A stretch of DNA of 42,550 nt from Ilumatobacteraceae bacterium (GCA_025358075.1 JANYKU010000183.1:1-42550); one strand, 5' to 3'; shown: positions 1 to 7,593, numbered from the stretch's first letter. Numbers and translations: made by a program. The notes: generated by a model not told the origin, from the letters alone.

Positions 1-81
1 CAGTGTCACCGAGTGCCGGTCGTGGCAGACCGAGCTGACACGGTGGATGAGTTTGGCCGCAGCGTGGTGGTCGTCGGCCAG
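1..81. repeat. Inverted repeat, left arm (fold-back of deoC)
   Basis: Bases 1-81 equal the reverse complement of 238-318 at 80 of 81 positions, with the single difference at base 74. Similarity stops abruptly at base 82. A 7-bp inverted match (75-81 with 238-244) lies at the junction. This is the usual form of a hairpin or template-switch chimera at a contig end. Confidence 0.9.
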
Positions 82-696
82 GCGAAGTCCCGGTTGAAGG
101 GAAGCGGCATCGCGGTCGCCGCGGTCGCCAACTTCCCGTTGGGAACGTCATCCATCGGAGCGGTCATCAGGGAGGTCGAACGGGCGTTGGCCGACGGCGC
201 CGACGAGATCGATGTCGTCCTCCCATTTCGGGCGTTTCTGGCCGGCGACCACCACGCTGCGGCCAAACTCATCCACCGTGTCAGCTCGGTCTGCCACGAC
301 CGGCACTCGGTGACACTGAAGGTCATCCTAGAAACCGGCGTGCTGCACGATGCCTCGGTGATCAAGGCTGCGGCGCGTCTTGCCGTCGCCAATGGCGCCG
401 ACTTCCTGAAGACGTCGACCGGCAAGCTCGAACCTGCCGCCACGCCAGAAGCCGCAGAGGCGCTCCTCGAGGTCATCGTCGCTGCCCGAGGCGACGGCAA
501 GCTGCTCGGGCTCAAGGTCGCCGGCGGGGTCAAGACCGTTGCCGAGGCAGCGCTGTACCTCGATCTCGCCGATCGATACCTGCAACCCGACATCGCCGTG
601 CCCACCAACTTCCGCTTCGGCGCAAGTGGGTTGCTGAACGACATCATCAATGTGCTGGGCAGCTCGCACGAGACGCGGCTATCGTCGGAATACTGA
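1..696 (+). CDS. deoC: Deoxyribose-phosphate aldolase, 5' end missing and chimeric
   Basis: Cleaves 2-deoxyribose-5-phosphate to acetaldehyde and glyceraldehyde-3-phosphate in deoxynucleoside salvage (cytosolic class I aldolase). The frame is open from base 1 with a GTG at 13. Counting from that GTG, the family residues are present: Asp67 in GADEIDVV, the Schiff-base Lys133 in FLKTSTG, and Lys168 in GLKVAGG. Homology begins only around residue 21 (VGQAKSRL). The preceding codons are the antisense of codons near bases 238-318 of the same gene, because bases 1-81 are an inverted copy of that segment. The GTG at 13 is therefore unlikely to be real and roughly 20-40 native N-terminal residues lie outside the window. 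The stop overlaps the deoA start (TGATG), so the two genes form an operon. Confidence 0.9.
   Translation, partial: QCHRVPVVADRADTVDEFGRSVVVVGQAKSRLKGSGIAVAAVANFPLGTSSIGAVIREVERALADGADEIDVVLPFRAFLAGDHHAAAKLIHRVSSVCHDRHSVTLKVILETGVLHDASVIKAAARLAVANGADFLKTSTGKLEPAATPEAAEALLEVIVAARGDGKLLGLKVAGGVKTVAEAALYLDLADRYLQPDIAVPTNFRFGASGLLNDIINVLGSSHETRLSSEY
238..318. repeat. Inverted repeat, right arm (inside deoC)
   Basis: Native coding sequence of deoC whose reverse complement reappears at 1-81. The 156-nt loop between the arms is also aldolase coding sequence, so there is no sign of a mobile element. Confidence 0.88.
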
Positions 697-2036
697 TGAG
701 CTCTGGCGCGAAGACGTTCCTGCCGCAGGAGGTCATCCGGTGCAAGCGCGACGGCGGGCGGTTGACCGATAGCGACATCGAACAGTTCGTCGCCGGCCTC
801 ACCGATGGCAGCGTCGGCGACGGTCAGGCGGCGGCGCTGGCGATGGCCGTCTTCTTCAATGGGATGGACATCGAGGAGCGGGTCACGTTGACCCGGGCGA
901 TGTCGCAGTCGGGTGCCAGCATGCACTGGGACCGCGCCCACCTGCACGGCCCGGTGATCGACAAGCACTCGACCGGAGGCGTCGGCGACAAGGTCAGCCT
1001 GATGCTGGCGCCGCTAGTTGCTTCGTGCGGCGCCCACGTGCCGATGATCTCCGGCCGGGGACTCGGGCACACCGGCGGCACGCTCGACAAGCTGGAGAGC
1101 ATTCCGGGGTATCGCACCAAGCCCGACAACGACCTGTTCCACAAGGTCGTTGCCGATGTCGGCTGTGCCATCATCGGTCAGACGTCGAACCTCGCGCCGG
1201 CCGACGGACGCCTCTATGCGATTCGCGATGTGACCGCCACGGTCGAGTCGGTCGCCTTGATCACGGCATCGATCCTTTCCAAGAAGCTCGCCGCCGGTCT
1301 CGACGCGCTGGTCATGGATGTCACCTTTGGAAATGGCGCGTTCATGAGCGACCTGTCAAAGGCCGAGGAGCTCGCCCACAGCATCGTCACCGTGGCTCGC
1401 AGTGCCGGCCTCGTCACCAACGCGCTGCTCACCGACATGAACCAGGTGCTCGGACGAACTGCCGGCAACGCCGTGGAGGTGCGTGAGGCGATCGACTGGC
1501 TCACTGGGTCGAGCAATGACGCCAGACTCACCGAGGTCGTGCTGGCGCTCGGCGCCGAGATGCTCGTGGTCGGTGGTCTCTCCACCGACCACGAGTCGGC
1601 CACCGGCCGGCTGATCGCGGCACGCGGAACCGGAGCCGCGGCCGAACGGTTCCAAGACATGGTCAGTGCGCTCGACGGCCCCCACGATCTGGTGCAGAAC
1701 CCAGACGCGCACCTGCGTGCAGCGGCGGTCGTCCTGCGGGCCGACGCAACGGAGAGCGGCTACGTGCAGGCCGTCGATACGCGGGCGGTCGGATTGACCG
1801 TCGTTGCCCTCGGCGGAGGGCGAACACGCGTTGAAGACGACGTCGACCATGCGGTTGGGCTCAGTGAGGTGGCCGGCATCGGCGAATACGTCGACCGCGA
1901 GCGACCTCTGGCCGTCATCCACGCCCGCACCGAATCCGAGGCGATGTTCGCTGTTGAGGGCCTCCGAGCGGCGTTCCGGATCGGCGATGCTCCAGCCGAG
2001 CCCGGCCCGGTGATCGCCTCGCGAATCACGACGTAG
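696..2036 (+). CDS. deoA: Thymidine/pyrimidine-nucleoside phosphorylase
   Basis: Phosphorolysis of thymidine or deoxyuridine to the free base and 2-deoxyribose-1-phosphate, feeding the aldolase encoded just upstream after phosphopentomutase. The protein has 446 residues, typical of the family. The phosphate-binding KHSTGGVGDK is at residues 90-99, and the family signature around residues 119-134 (SGRGLGHTGGTLDKLE) is complete. The ATG overlaps the deoC stop by one base, which implies translational coupling. Pyrimidine versus strict thymidine specificity cannot be read from the sequence. A cytidine deaminase lies 15 kb away in the same window. Confidence 0.95.
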   Translation: MSSGAKTFLPQEVIRCKRDGGRLTDSDIEQFVAGLTDGSVGDGQAAALAMAVFFNGMDIEERVTLTRAMSQSGASMHWDRAHLHGPVIDKHSTGGVGDKVSLMLAPLVASCGAHVPMISGRGLGHTGGTLDKLESIPGYRTKPDNDLFHKVVADVGCAIIGQTSNLAPADGRLYAIRDVTATVESVALITASILSKKLAAGLDALVMDVTFGNGAFMSDLSKAEELAHSIVTVARSAGLVTNALLTDMNQVLGRTAGNAVEVREAIDWLTGSSNDARLTEVVLALGAEMLVVGGLSTDHESATGRLIAARGTGAAAERFQDMVSALDGPHDLVQNPDAHLRAAAVVLRADATESGYVQAVDTRAVGLTVVALGGGRTRVEDDVDHAVGLSEVAGIGEYVDRERPLAVIHARTESEAMFAVEGLRAAFRIGDAPAEPGPVIASRITT

Positions 2037-2079
2037 GCGCACCACATCACCAGCACCCCAGGCCGTATCGGGATCGGTC

Positions 2080-2093
2080 GGGACCAATGGCCA
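2080..2093 (+). promoter_or_regulatory. DosR-box-like dyad upstream of PAS gene
   Basis: GGGACCAATGGCCA, compared with the ideal GGGACC-TT-GGTCCC. Its centre (2086.5) is 43.5 bp before the ATG at 2130. This is the weakest of the five boxes in the right half, but it has the same position relative to the start codon as the others. Confidence 0.5.
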
Positions 2094-2117
2094 TAGGTTC
2101 GGGGGACGACATCGTTC

Positions 2118-2123
2118 GATACT
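2118..2123 (+). promoter_or_regulatory. -10 element GATACT, leaderless start
   Basis: GATACT lies at -12 to -7 relative to the ATG at 2130, so transcription would begin at or next to the start codon. The identical hexamer is at the identical distance from the universal stress protein start at 10330. There is no Shine-Dalgarno sequence. Confidence 0.5.
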
Positions 2124-2129
2124 TGCCTG

Positions 2130-2780
2130 ATGACCACGCAGAGCGACGCGTGCGAGCAGGTGGCCCGCACCACCACACTCCCTGCGTCCGACGACGTCAT
2201 GTCGATGGTGCTTGATCGCACGACCGATGGCGTGCTCCTCGCCGACACCAACGGCAGCATCGTGTACGTCAACAAGCCACTACTCGAACTGTTCGGCTAC
2301 GAAGCCGGTGACCTGATCGGTCGACCGCTGGAGATGTTGCTGCCGGAGGATCTGCGCAAGGCGCATCGCCACGCCGTCGAGGCGTACGTCGAGGATCCCA
2401 AGCCTCGGCCGATGGGCCGCGAAGACCTCGACATCGAAGGTCGGCATGCCGACGGCTCGAAGTTCCCCATCGACGTGCAACTCAACTCGCTGCCTGGCAC
2501 CACCCTCGTGGCAGCAACAGTGCGTGACATGACGGCCCACCGCCGTGCCGCAGCGGATTCTGCGCTGAACAAGATCGATCTCGCCAACCTCAGGGTCGAG
2601 GGCGATCGACTCCGCGTGTCACTCGACCTCGTGATCCAGCAGTTGTTCGCGCTCGGCATGTCCATCGCTGCCGGTGCTTCGAACGAGACGGTGCTCGCCG
2701 ACCGCATGACGATGGCGCTCCAAGGCATCGACGAGATCATCCAGTCGGTGCAAACCGGACGCCGGGCCGTTGGTCCCTAG
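2130..2780 (+). CDS. PAS-domain protein with degenerate histidine-kinase dimerisation region
   Basis: 216 residues. A PAS domain occupies about residues 24-140 (GVLLADTNGSIVYVNKP, then FPIDVQLN and VRDMTA). After a short linker, residues about 165-205 align with the DHp helix of the kinase encoded at 8383-9402: VIQQLFALG here, VIQRLFAAG there. In that alignment the phospho-accepting His of ELHDS is replaced by Leu (SLDL), while the following Asp remains. The protein ends without an ATPase domain. It cannot be a conventional kinase and looks like a shortened paralogue of the neighbouring kinase, perhaps a sensory partner that forms heterodimers with it; that role is inference. A DosR-like box and a GATACT -10 precede the ATG. 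Confidence 0.8.
   Translation: MTTQSDACEQVARTTTLPASDDVMSMVLDRTTDGVLLADTNGSIVYVNKPLLELFGYEAGDLIGRPLEMLLPEDLRKAHRHAVEAYVEDPKPRPMGREDLDIEGRHADGSKFPIDVQLNSLPGTTLVAATVRDMTAHRRAAADSALNKIDLANLRVEGDRLRVSLDLVIQQLFALGMSIAAGASNETVLADRMTMALQGIDEIIQSVQTGRRAVGP
2764..2777 (+). promoter_or_regulatory. DosR-box-like dyad, distal box of BaeRF gene
   Basis: GGGCCGTTGGTCCC; the right half is perfect. It lies in the last codons of the PAS gene. Its centre (2770.5) is 64.5 bp before the ATG at 2835 and exactly 22 bp from a second box. Confidence 0.55.
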
Positions 2781-2785
2781 CCGGT

Positions 2786-2799
2786 AGGACGTTTGGCCC
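2786..2799 (+). promoter_or_regulatory. DosR-box-like dyad, proximal box of BaeRF gene
   Basis: AGGACGTTTGGCCC. Its centre (2792.5) is 42.5 bp before the ATG at 2835, the class II activator position if the mRNA is leaderless. The candidate -10 is TTTGCT at 2823-2828. The two boxes are separated by two helical turns. Confidence 0.5.
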
Positions 2800-2834
2800 G
2801 TCACCAGCAGCAGCAATCGAAGTTTGCTGAGCTT

Positions 2835-3938
2835 ATGACCACAGTTGTCGGATTGAGCCATCACACCCTCTCCACGCTGGTCGAATGGGAGGCGCCGCTC
2901 CTCGTCAGCGCCTTCGTCCCCAGCGATTTCTCCCGCCCGCAGCCGACGGAGCCGATCAAGAAAGCCCTTCGTCGCCTCGCCCAGATAACGAGCGCGAAAT
3001 TGACGGTCGACCATGGGTTGGGGCACGGCTCGGCCGCCGCGTTCGTTGCCCCGCTGTTGGACGAATCCATCCTCGACGATGTGCCGGTCGCCTCGCGAGG
3101 GCTCGCCGTGTTCTTGTCTGCCGACACGTCGATGAAGCTCGCGCTCCCGGTGGCCGTTGGCCCAGCCGTCGAAATTGGTGATGGTCCCGACCTGCTTCGG
3201 CTTCTGCCGGCGGTCGTCGGCGACCTCGACTTCTTCTCACTGACGATCGGGAAGAAGGACCCACGACTGTTCCGCGGACGTCGCTTCGAGTTCGAGCCGG
3301 TCGATGTACCGGACATGCCGCGCTCGATCGATGACGCCCTCTGGTACATCCGTCGTGAGCCGGTCCGCAACCGCGACGGTGCGGGAGTGCTGCACGGCTC
3401 CGGCGGAGGCGAAGACCTCCGCAAGGACGACGTCCACCAGTATCTCCACTTGATCGACAAGGCGATCACACCGATCCTCGGTGGCGGGGAGAGCCCGCTC
3501 GTGATCATTGGCGTCGAGTACGAGGCGGCGATGTTCATCAACAGCACTCACTACCGGCACACCTTCGGCATTCCCGTTCTGGGCAGTCCCGAGGGGATGC
3601 CCGTCGACGAGCTGCACGAACGCTCATGGGAGCTCGTCAAGTCGCACGACACGTCGGCGGCAGAAGCGGTGAGCCGACTCCATCAGCTCGCCGGTACCGG
3701 CCAGACGGCCGTCGATCCCGATGATCTGATCGCCGCCAGCGAGAGCGGATCGGTCCGTGATCTGCTCGTCGCTCGGTCGGTTGTCGACGACACCGGGGCT
3801 CCGCCAATCTCGGCAGCGGATCGCCGCACTGTCGTCGCGGTCGTCAACGACTGCCTTCGGCACCGGGCAACGATCCACATCGTCGATGACGCCGACGTTC
3901 CTGGTGACCTTCGAATCGCCGCCGTTCTGAGGTACTGA
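2835..3938 (+). CDS. BaeRF-family (eRF1/Vms1-like) protein
   Basis: 367 residues from this ATG. The frame also allows a TTG at 2793, but that start would sit inside the proximal regulatory box, so I prefer 2835. The centre of the protein carries HGSGGGEDLRKDDVHQYL followed by IDKAI (about residues 187-213), which matches the HGxGxGxxDxKxD motif of bacterial archaeo-eukaryotic release-factor-like proteins. The C-terminal part (ADRRTVVAVVNDCLRHRATIH onwards) resembles their L7Ae/eRF1 domain 3 end. Relatives act on or near the ribosome as peptidyl-tRNA hydrolase or release-like factors, often linked with ribosome hibernation. The exact activity here is unknown. The family call is firm, the subfamily is not. 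Confidence 0.75.
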   Translation: MTTVVGLSHHTLSTLVEWEAPLLVSAFVPSDFSRPQPTEPIKKALRRLAQITSAKLTVDHGLGHGSAAAFVAPLLDESILDDVPVASRGLAVFLSADTSMKLALPVAVGPAVEIGDGPDLLRLLPAVVGDLDFFSLTIGKKDPRLFRGRRFEFEPVDVPDMPRSIDDALWYIRREPVRNRDGAGVLHGSGGGEDLRKDDVHQYLHLIDKAITPILGGGESPLVIIGVEYEAAMFINSTHYRHTFGIPVLGSPEGMPVDELHERSWELVKSHDTSAAEAVSRLHQLAGTGQTAVDPDDLIAASESGSVRDLLVARSVVDDTGAPPISAADRRTVVAVVNDCLRHRATIHIVDDADVPGDLRIAAVLRY

Positions 3939-4020
3939 CACTCAGCCGACGCGCCCTCGGGCAGCGCCCAGGAAGGCGAGCGTCGGCGCTGGCAGCGGGT
4001 CGTCATCCATAGAACAAGTC

Positions 4021-4039
4021 GGGCACCAACACGGTGCCC
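4021..4039 (+). terminator. Stem-loop after BaeRF gene
   Basis: A perfect 7-bp stem GGGCACC/GGTGCCC with a 5-nt loop lies 83 bp past the BaeRF stop. There is no U-tract, so this could be a weak terminator or simply mRNA structure. The rest of 3939-4119 shows no gene. Confidence 0.35.
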
Positions 4040-4119
4040 TCGGCAAGGGTCGAACGGCCCTGGGCACCCGGCCGCACGCCAGCGCACACTGCAATCACCG
4101 AGCACACGGAGGTGTCGTC

Positions 4120-4323
4120 ATGCAGGCACGAGCTGGAGACCAGGTAGTGGTCAAGGGACACCGAATCGGTGAGGCCGACCGCAAGGGTGAAGTGCTGGAG
4201 GCTCGTGGGCCCGACTCGTCGGGGCCGTTCCTCGTTCGCTGGGACGACAGTGGCCACGCGACGCTGCTGTTCCCGGGCACCGACGTGGTCATCGAGCATC
4301 TCCCCGCGGGGACCGTCGCCTGA
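4120..4323 (+). CDS. DUF1918 small protein
   Basis: 67 residues matching the actinobacterial DUF1918 family, an SH3-like small beta-barrel of unknown function. Characteristic elements are the N-terminal GDQVVVKG, GEVLEARG at about residues 24-31, PFLVRWDDSGH at about 37-47 and LFPGTDVVIEH at about 50-60. GGAGG seven bases before the ATG supports the start. It lies between the BaeRF gene and a convergent LuxR-type regulator in what appears to be a stress-related block. No DosR-like box was seen upstream, so it need not share their control. Confidence 0.85.
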   Translation: MQARAGDQVVVKGHRIGEADRKGEVLEARGPDSSGPFLVRWDDSGHATLLFPGTDVVIEHLPAGTVA

Positions 4324-4330
4324 GCCGAGC

Positions 4331-5008
4331 TCAGAGTCGCACCGACCGCAGCGGCTTGGAAGTCTCGACCGACAGGATTCCCGCCCGCGCTGCGGCGACG
4401 ACCGCATCGAGCCGGCTGTGAACGCCGAGGTGTCGCATCGCCCGACGGATGTGGTTGCGCACCGTGTGCACCGAGAGTCCCATGCCAGTCGCAATGTCGG
4501 CGACGGTGCGACCGTTGGCCAGGAGCTGCAGGACCTCACGTTCACGGTCCGACACTGCGTGGGCGCCATTCGGAGCGGATCTACGCTCGTACAGCAGGCG
4601 GGCCAGGGCCGCTGTCGGGAAATACGCACGTCCAGCCGCCACGGTGGACACCGCGTTCAGCAACTCCTCGGTGCTGGCGGTCATGTGGACGTAACCGGCG
4701 CAACCGGAATCGACCGCAATGGCCAGGGCGTTGTCGTCGGACGACCCGGTCACCATCATGATCTTCGACATCGGCGACACGGCGCGAATGCTGGAGATGG
4801 CCGCGTTTGCATCGCCGTCGGGCAGGCCGAGGTCCATCAATACGACGTCGGGCCGGCGCAAGGCTCCCAACTCGACCGCCTCCTTGATGCTGCCCGCGGT
4901 TCCCACGACGCGCATCGTCTGCTCGCTGCCCACGACGAGAGCGATGCCCTGCGCCACTATGTGATGGCTGTCGACCACCAATACGTCAATCTGGTCCTGG
5001 CGTTCCAT
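4331..5008 (-). CDS. LuxR/NarL-type response regulator with atypical receiver
   Basis: 225 residues: a receiver domain (about 8-125) and a LuxR helix-turn-helix (about 160-220; SDREREVLQLLANGRTVADI, then HTVRNHIRRAM). The putative phospho-acceptor Asp is kept (VLMDLGLPDG). One of the two acidic residues at the start is Ser (VVDSHH instead of VDDH), and the conserved Lys that normally follows GY is Met (GYVHMTA). Phosphorylation-driven switching may therefore be altered or absent. An AAGGGG upstream favours the ATG at 5008 over longer in-frame starts. No kinase is adjacent. It is divergent from an ABC exporter operon, which is a plausible but unproven target. Confidence 0.85.
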   Translation of the reverse strand: MERQDQIDVLVVDSHHIVAQGIALVVGSEQTMRVVGTAGSIKEAVELGALRRPDVVLMDLGLPDGDANAAISSIRAVSPMSKIMMVTGSSDDNALAIAVDSGCAGYVHMTASTEELLNAVSTVAAGRAYFPTAALARLLYERRSAPNGAHAVSDREREVLQLLANGRTVADIATGMGLSVHTVRNHIRRAMRHLGVHSRLDAVVAAARAGILSVETSKPLRSVRL

Positions 5009-5049
5009 CTCTGGTGCCCCTTGTTCGGTTCCGACTTTGCTGCAAAGAG

Positions 5050-5061
5050 GGTTGCTCAACC
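5050..5061. promoter_or_regulatory. Short inverted repeat in divergent promoter region
   Basis: GGTTG-CT-CAACC, 5-bp arms, in the 155-bp region between the atypical regulator (minus) and the ABC permease gene (plus). It is a candidate operator, but arms this short can occur by chance. The rest of 5009-5163 contains a TTGACA at 5075-5080 without a convincing -10. Confidence 0.25.
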
Positions 5062-5163
5062 AGATCACTCGGTTTTGACAACAATCGGTAGAGCACAACG
5101 TCCCGGCCAAGTCCCCCATTCAGCGGCCAACACCGGTACCGTCCGGCACTTCGGTCAAGATGG

Positions 5164-6288
5164 ATGCCGATGAACCTCATCGATCTCATCAGGCAGAACC
5201 TGCTGGCCCGCAAGGCCCGCTCGATCCTGACGGGCCTTGCGGTTGCGATAGGGGTCCTCACGATCGTCACACTCGGGGTGCTGACTTCGAGCCTTCGCGG
5301 TACGGCGTTGTCGGTGCTCCGAACCGGCCGCGCCGACTTCAGCGTGGCCCAAGAAGGCGTCTCCGATCTGCTCTACAGCGCCGTCGACACCAGCGACCTC
5401 GATCATGTCCGAACCCTGCCCGACGTGGAAAGTGCGATCGGTGTGCTCGTCGCTGTCTCCAAGCTCGATGCCAACCATCCCCTGTTCCTCAAGATCGGAG
5501 TTCCGCCCGAGAGCCTGGCCGAGTTCGGCGTGAAGGTCGTCGACGGTCGCGCCTACTCGTCGAAAGCGACAAACGAGATCATGCTCGGCTACCGCGCCGC
5601 CGCCGACCTCGGAGTCCACGTTGGTGGAAGCATCACCATCGAAGATCACACCTACAAGGTCACCGGGATCTTCTCCACCGGGCAGGTCTTCGGGGATACG
5701 GCCTCGATGTTGCCGCTGACGACGTTGCAGGCCGAGGAGCGCAAACCCGGCAGCATGACGCTGCTGTTCGTGCGGATCAAGCCCGGTGCCAACATCGACA
5801 AGGTCCGCAAGCAGATCGAATCAGACCTTCCACAGCTGGCGACCGTGCGCACGCAATCCGACTTCGGTCGCGTCGACCGCAACCTGATCCTGATCACCGC
5901 TGCCAACCTCGGCGGCAGCGTGCTCGCCCTGATCATCGGAGCCGTCGGAGTGATGAACACGACCCTGCTGTCGTTCTTCGAACGCACGAGGGAGTTCGGG
6001 GTGCTGCGCGCCATCGGTTGGAGCCGAATGCGGATCGTCGCCCTGGTGATCGGCGAGGCCGCGATGGTGTGCCTGCTCGGCGCGATGGCCGGTGTGGTGC
6101 TGGCATTCGGGGCCGTGCGCCTGCTTGCCAGGTTGCCCGATCTGCTCGGCATCTTCAACCCGACGTTCAGCGCGGGCGTGTTCTGGCGGGCGTTGGGATT
6201 CGCCGCCTTGATGACGTTGTTGGGAGCCGTGTACCCGGCCGCTCGGGCCGCGCGACGTGAGCCGCTCGAGGCGATGCGTCATGAGTGA
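5164..6288 (+). CDS. FtsX/MacB-type ABC transporter permease
   Basis: 374 residues with the MacB-like plan. There is an N-terminal membrane helix at about residues 17-40 (ILTGLAVAIGVLTIVTLGVL) and a periplasmic-type domain to about 240. Three C-terminal helices follow at about 245-280, 295-320 and 335-360, ending in the typical PAARAARREPLEAMRH. It forms an exporter with the ATPase encoded immediately downstream (8-bp overlap). An ATG at 5170 is an equally possible start. The substrate is unknown. The third gene of the operon encodes a lipoprotein, so transport of an envelope component or a signalling role is plausible. Confidence 0.9.
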   Translation: MPMNLIDLIRQNLLARKARSILTGLAVAIGVLTIVTLGVLTSSLRGTALSVLRTGRADFSVAQEGVSDLLYSAVDTSDLDHVRTLPDVESAIGVLVAVSKLDANHPLFLKIGVPPESLAEFGVKVVDGRAYSSKATNEIMLGYRAAADLGVHVGGSITIEDHTYKVTGIFSTGQVFGDTASMLPLTTLQAEERKPGSMTLLFVRIKPGANIDKVRKQIESDLPQLATVRTQSDFGRVDRNLILITAANLGGSVLALIIGAVGVMNTTLLSFFERTREFGVLRAIGWSRMRIVALVIGEAAMVCLLGAMAGVVLAFGAVRLLARLPDLLGIFNPTFSAGVFWRALGFAALMTLLGAVYPAARAARREPLEAMRHE

Positions 6289-6970
6289 GCCCGACATCGT
6301 CGTGAAGGTGCTCGTCAAGGACTTCGATCACGGTCGAATTCACGCCCTGACCGGCCTCGACATGGAGGTCGCCCAGGGCGAGTTCGTCGCGGTCACCGGT
6401 CCATCGGGCTGTGGGAAGTCGACGTTGATCCACCTGCTCGCGGCCCTCGACGAACCGACGCACGGCACGATCGCCGTGCACGGTCAGCCTCTCCCAAGTC
6501 AGCCGCGACAACTCGATCACTACCGACGGCACGCAGTCGGATTGGTCTTTCAACTTCACAACCTGCTCCCTAACCTCAGTGCGCTGCAGAACGTCGAGAT
6601 CGCGATGATCGGAACGGGAGTCGCCCGCCGAGCCCAACGCAAGCGCGCCCAACAGCTCCTCGACGAGGTCGGGTTGTCGGGGCGCACGACCAGCCGACCG
6701 GCGGAGCTGTCGGGCGGCGAACGTCAGCGGGTAGCCATTGCTCGTGCCCTCGCCAACAACCCACCGCTTCTCCTGGCCGACGAACCGACCGGCAGCCTCG
6801 ATAGTGAGGCATCGACCGGGGTCCTCGCTTTCTTGCAGTCACTTCGAATCGAGCACAACATGACGATCTTGATGGTCACCCACGATCCACGGGCCGCCGC
6901 CGCGGCCGACCGCACGATTCGGCTGCGCGACGGCCGAATCGACACCGAAGCCGTTGAGGTGCTGACATGA
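6281..6970 (+). CDS. ABC transporter ATPase, LolD/MacB type
   Basis: 229 residues. Walker A GPSGCGKST is at about residues 39-47, the signature LSGGE at about 141-145, Walker B LLLADEPTGSLD at about 160-171, and the H-loop VTHD at about 193-196. The start at 6281 (MSEPDIVVK) overlaps the permease stop. A further in-frame ATG upstream at 6257 would extend deeper into the permease gene and is less likely. It energises the adjacent FtsX-like permease. The stop overlaps the lipoprotein start as ATGA, so all three genes should be co-translated. Confidence 0.93.
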   Translation: MSEPDIVVKVLVKDFDHGRIHALTGLDMEVAQGEFVAVTGPSGCGKSTLIHLLAALDEPTHGTIAVHGQPLPSQPRQLDHYRRHAVGLVFQLHNLLPNLSALQNVEIAMIGTGVARRAQRKRAQQLLDEVGLSGRTTSRPAELSGGERQRVAIARALANNPPLLLADEPTGSLDSEASTGVLAFLQSLRIEHNMTILMVTHDPRAAAAADRTIRLRDGRIDTEAVEVLT

Positions 6971-7593
6971 CCGCTCGATCACCATTTGCCGGAGCGCTCG
7001 TCGCAATCGCCCTGACGGCACTGATGAGTAGCTGCTCGTCGTCGAAGTCTTCCGGATCGACGACGGCCACCCAGCCGACGACTGCTTCCAGCACGGCGCC
7101 GGCCGCGAGCCAACCGGCGTCATCGACGACACTGCCGTCGTCCACGCCGGGCTCCGCCGCCACGACTCAACCATCGACCGCTGCGACCACGGCGGCTCCG
7201 TCGGCGACCGACGACACGGCGGCGATCACGGCTGCCTTCACCAAGTTCTTCGACGGTCTCGATCCCAACGTAGACGCCAAGATCGCCCTGCTCGAACATG
7301 GCGACGTGTTGGGTTCGATGATCACCGATGCCGCTCAGAACCCCCAGTTCCAGCAGCTCACGACGGTGGTCAACACCGTCACGTTGCTCTCCGACGCCGA
7401 CTGCACGGCGGCGGGAGAGGTCGCACCGTGCGCAGCCGTCGGTCACGACATGTTCGTCGGTGGCTTGCCGGCGATGGTCGGTTTGAAGAGCCACGCGGTG
7501 AAGCTCGATGGCGTATGGAAGGTGTCGGCGGCGAGCTGGTGCGCCATCGTCAGCATCGGCGGGGCGACCTGCCCGGCGATCCCGAAGGGCTGA
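6967..7593 (+). CDS. Low-complexity lipoprotein of ABC operon
   Basis: 208 residues. Signal peptide MTARSPFAGALVAIALTALMSSC with lipobox-like MSSC at residues 20-23, then a Ser/Thr/Ala/Pro-rich tether to about residue 80. A compact C-terminal domain (about 81-208) starts with DDTAAITAAFTKFFDG and resembles the small NTF2-like or Mce-associated folds seen in actinobacterial lipoproteins. That resemblance is weak. Four cysteines in the C-terminal domain could form disulfides. The ATG overlaps the ATPase stop, so it probably works with the transporter at the outer face of the membrane. Confidence 0.8.
   Translation: MTARSPFAGALVAIALTALMSSCSSSKSSGSTTATQPTTASSTAPAASQPASSTTLPSSTPGSAATTQPSTAATTAAPSATDDTAAITAAFTKFFDGLDPNVDAKIALLEHGDVLGSMITDAAQNPQFQQLTTVVNTVTLLSDADCTAAGEVAPCAAVGHDMFVGGLPAMVGLKSHAVKLDGVWKVSAASWCAIVSIGGATCPAIPKG

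Noticed and set aside
6..968. A 320-codon minus-strand frame over deoC and deoA
   Set aside because: Antisense shadow; it stays open at the left edge because of the inverted copy at 1-81.
2103..2116. GGGACGACATCGTT as a second box of the PAS gene
   Set aside because: Only the left half matches and its centre would be about 20 bp before the start codon, overlapping the -10.
5075..5080. TTGACA as a -35 element for the ABC operon
   Set aside because: No acceptable -10 hexamer at 16-18 bp downstream (ACGTCC at 17 bp).
5100..5115. Two GTCCC half-sites near the ABC permease start as a sixth DosR-like box
   Set aside because: They are direct, not inverted, and their position does not fit -42 of either divergent gene.
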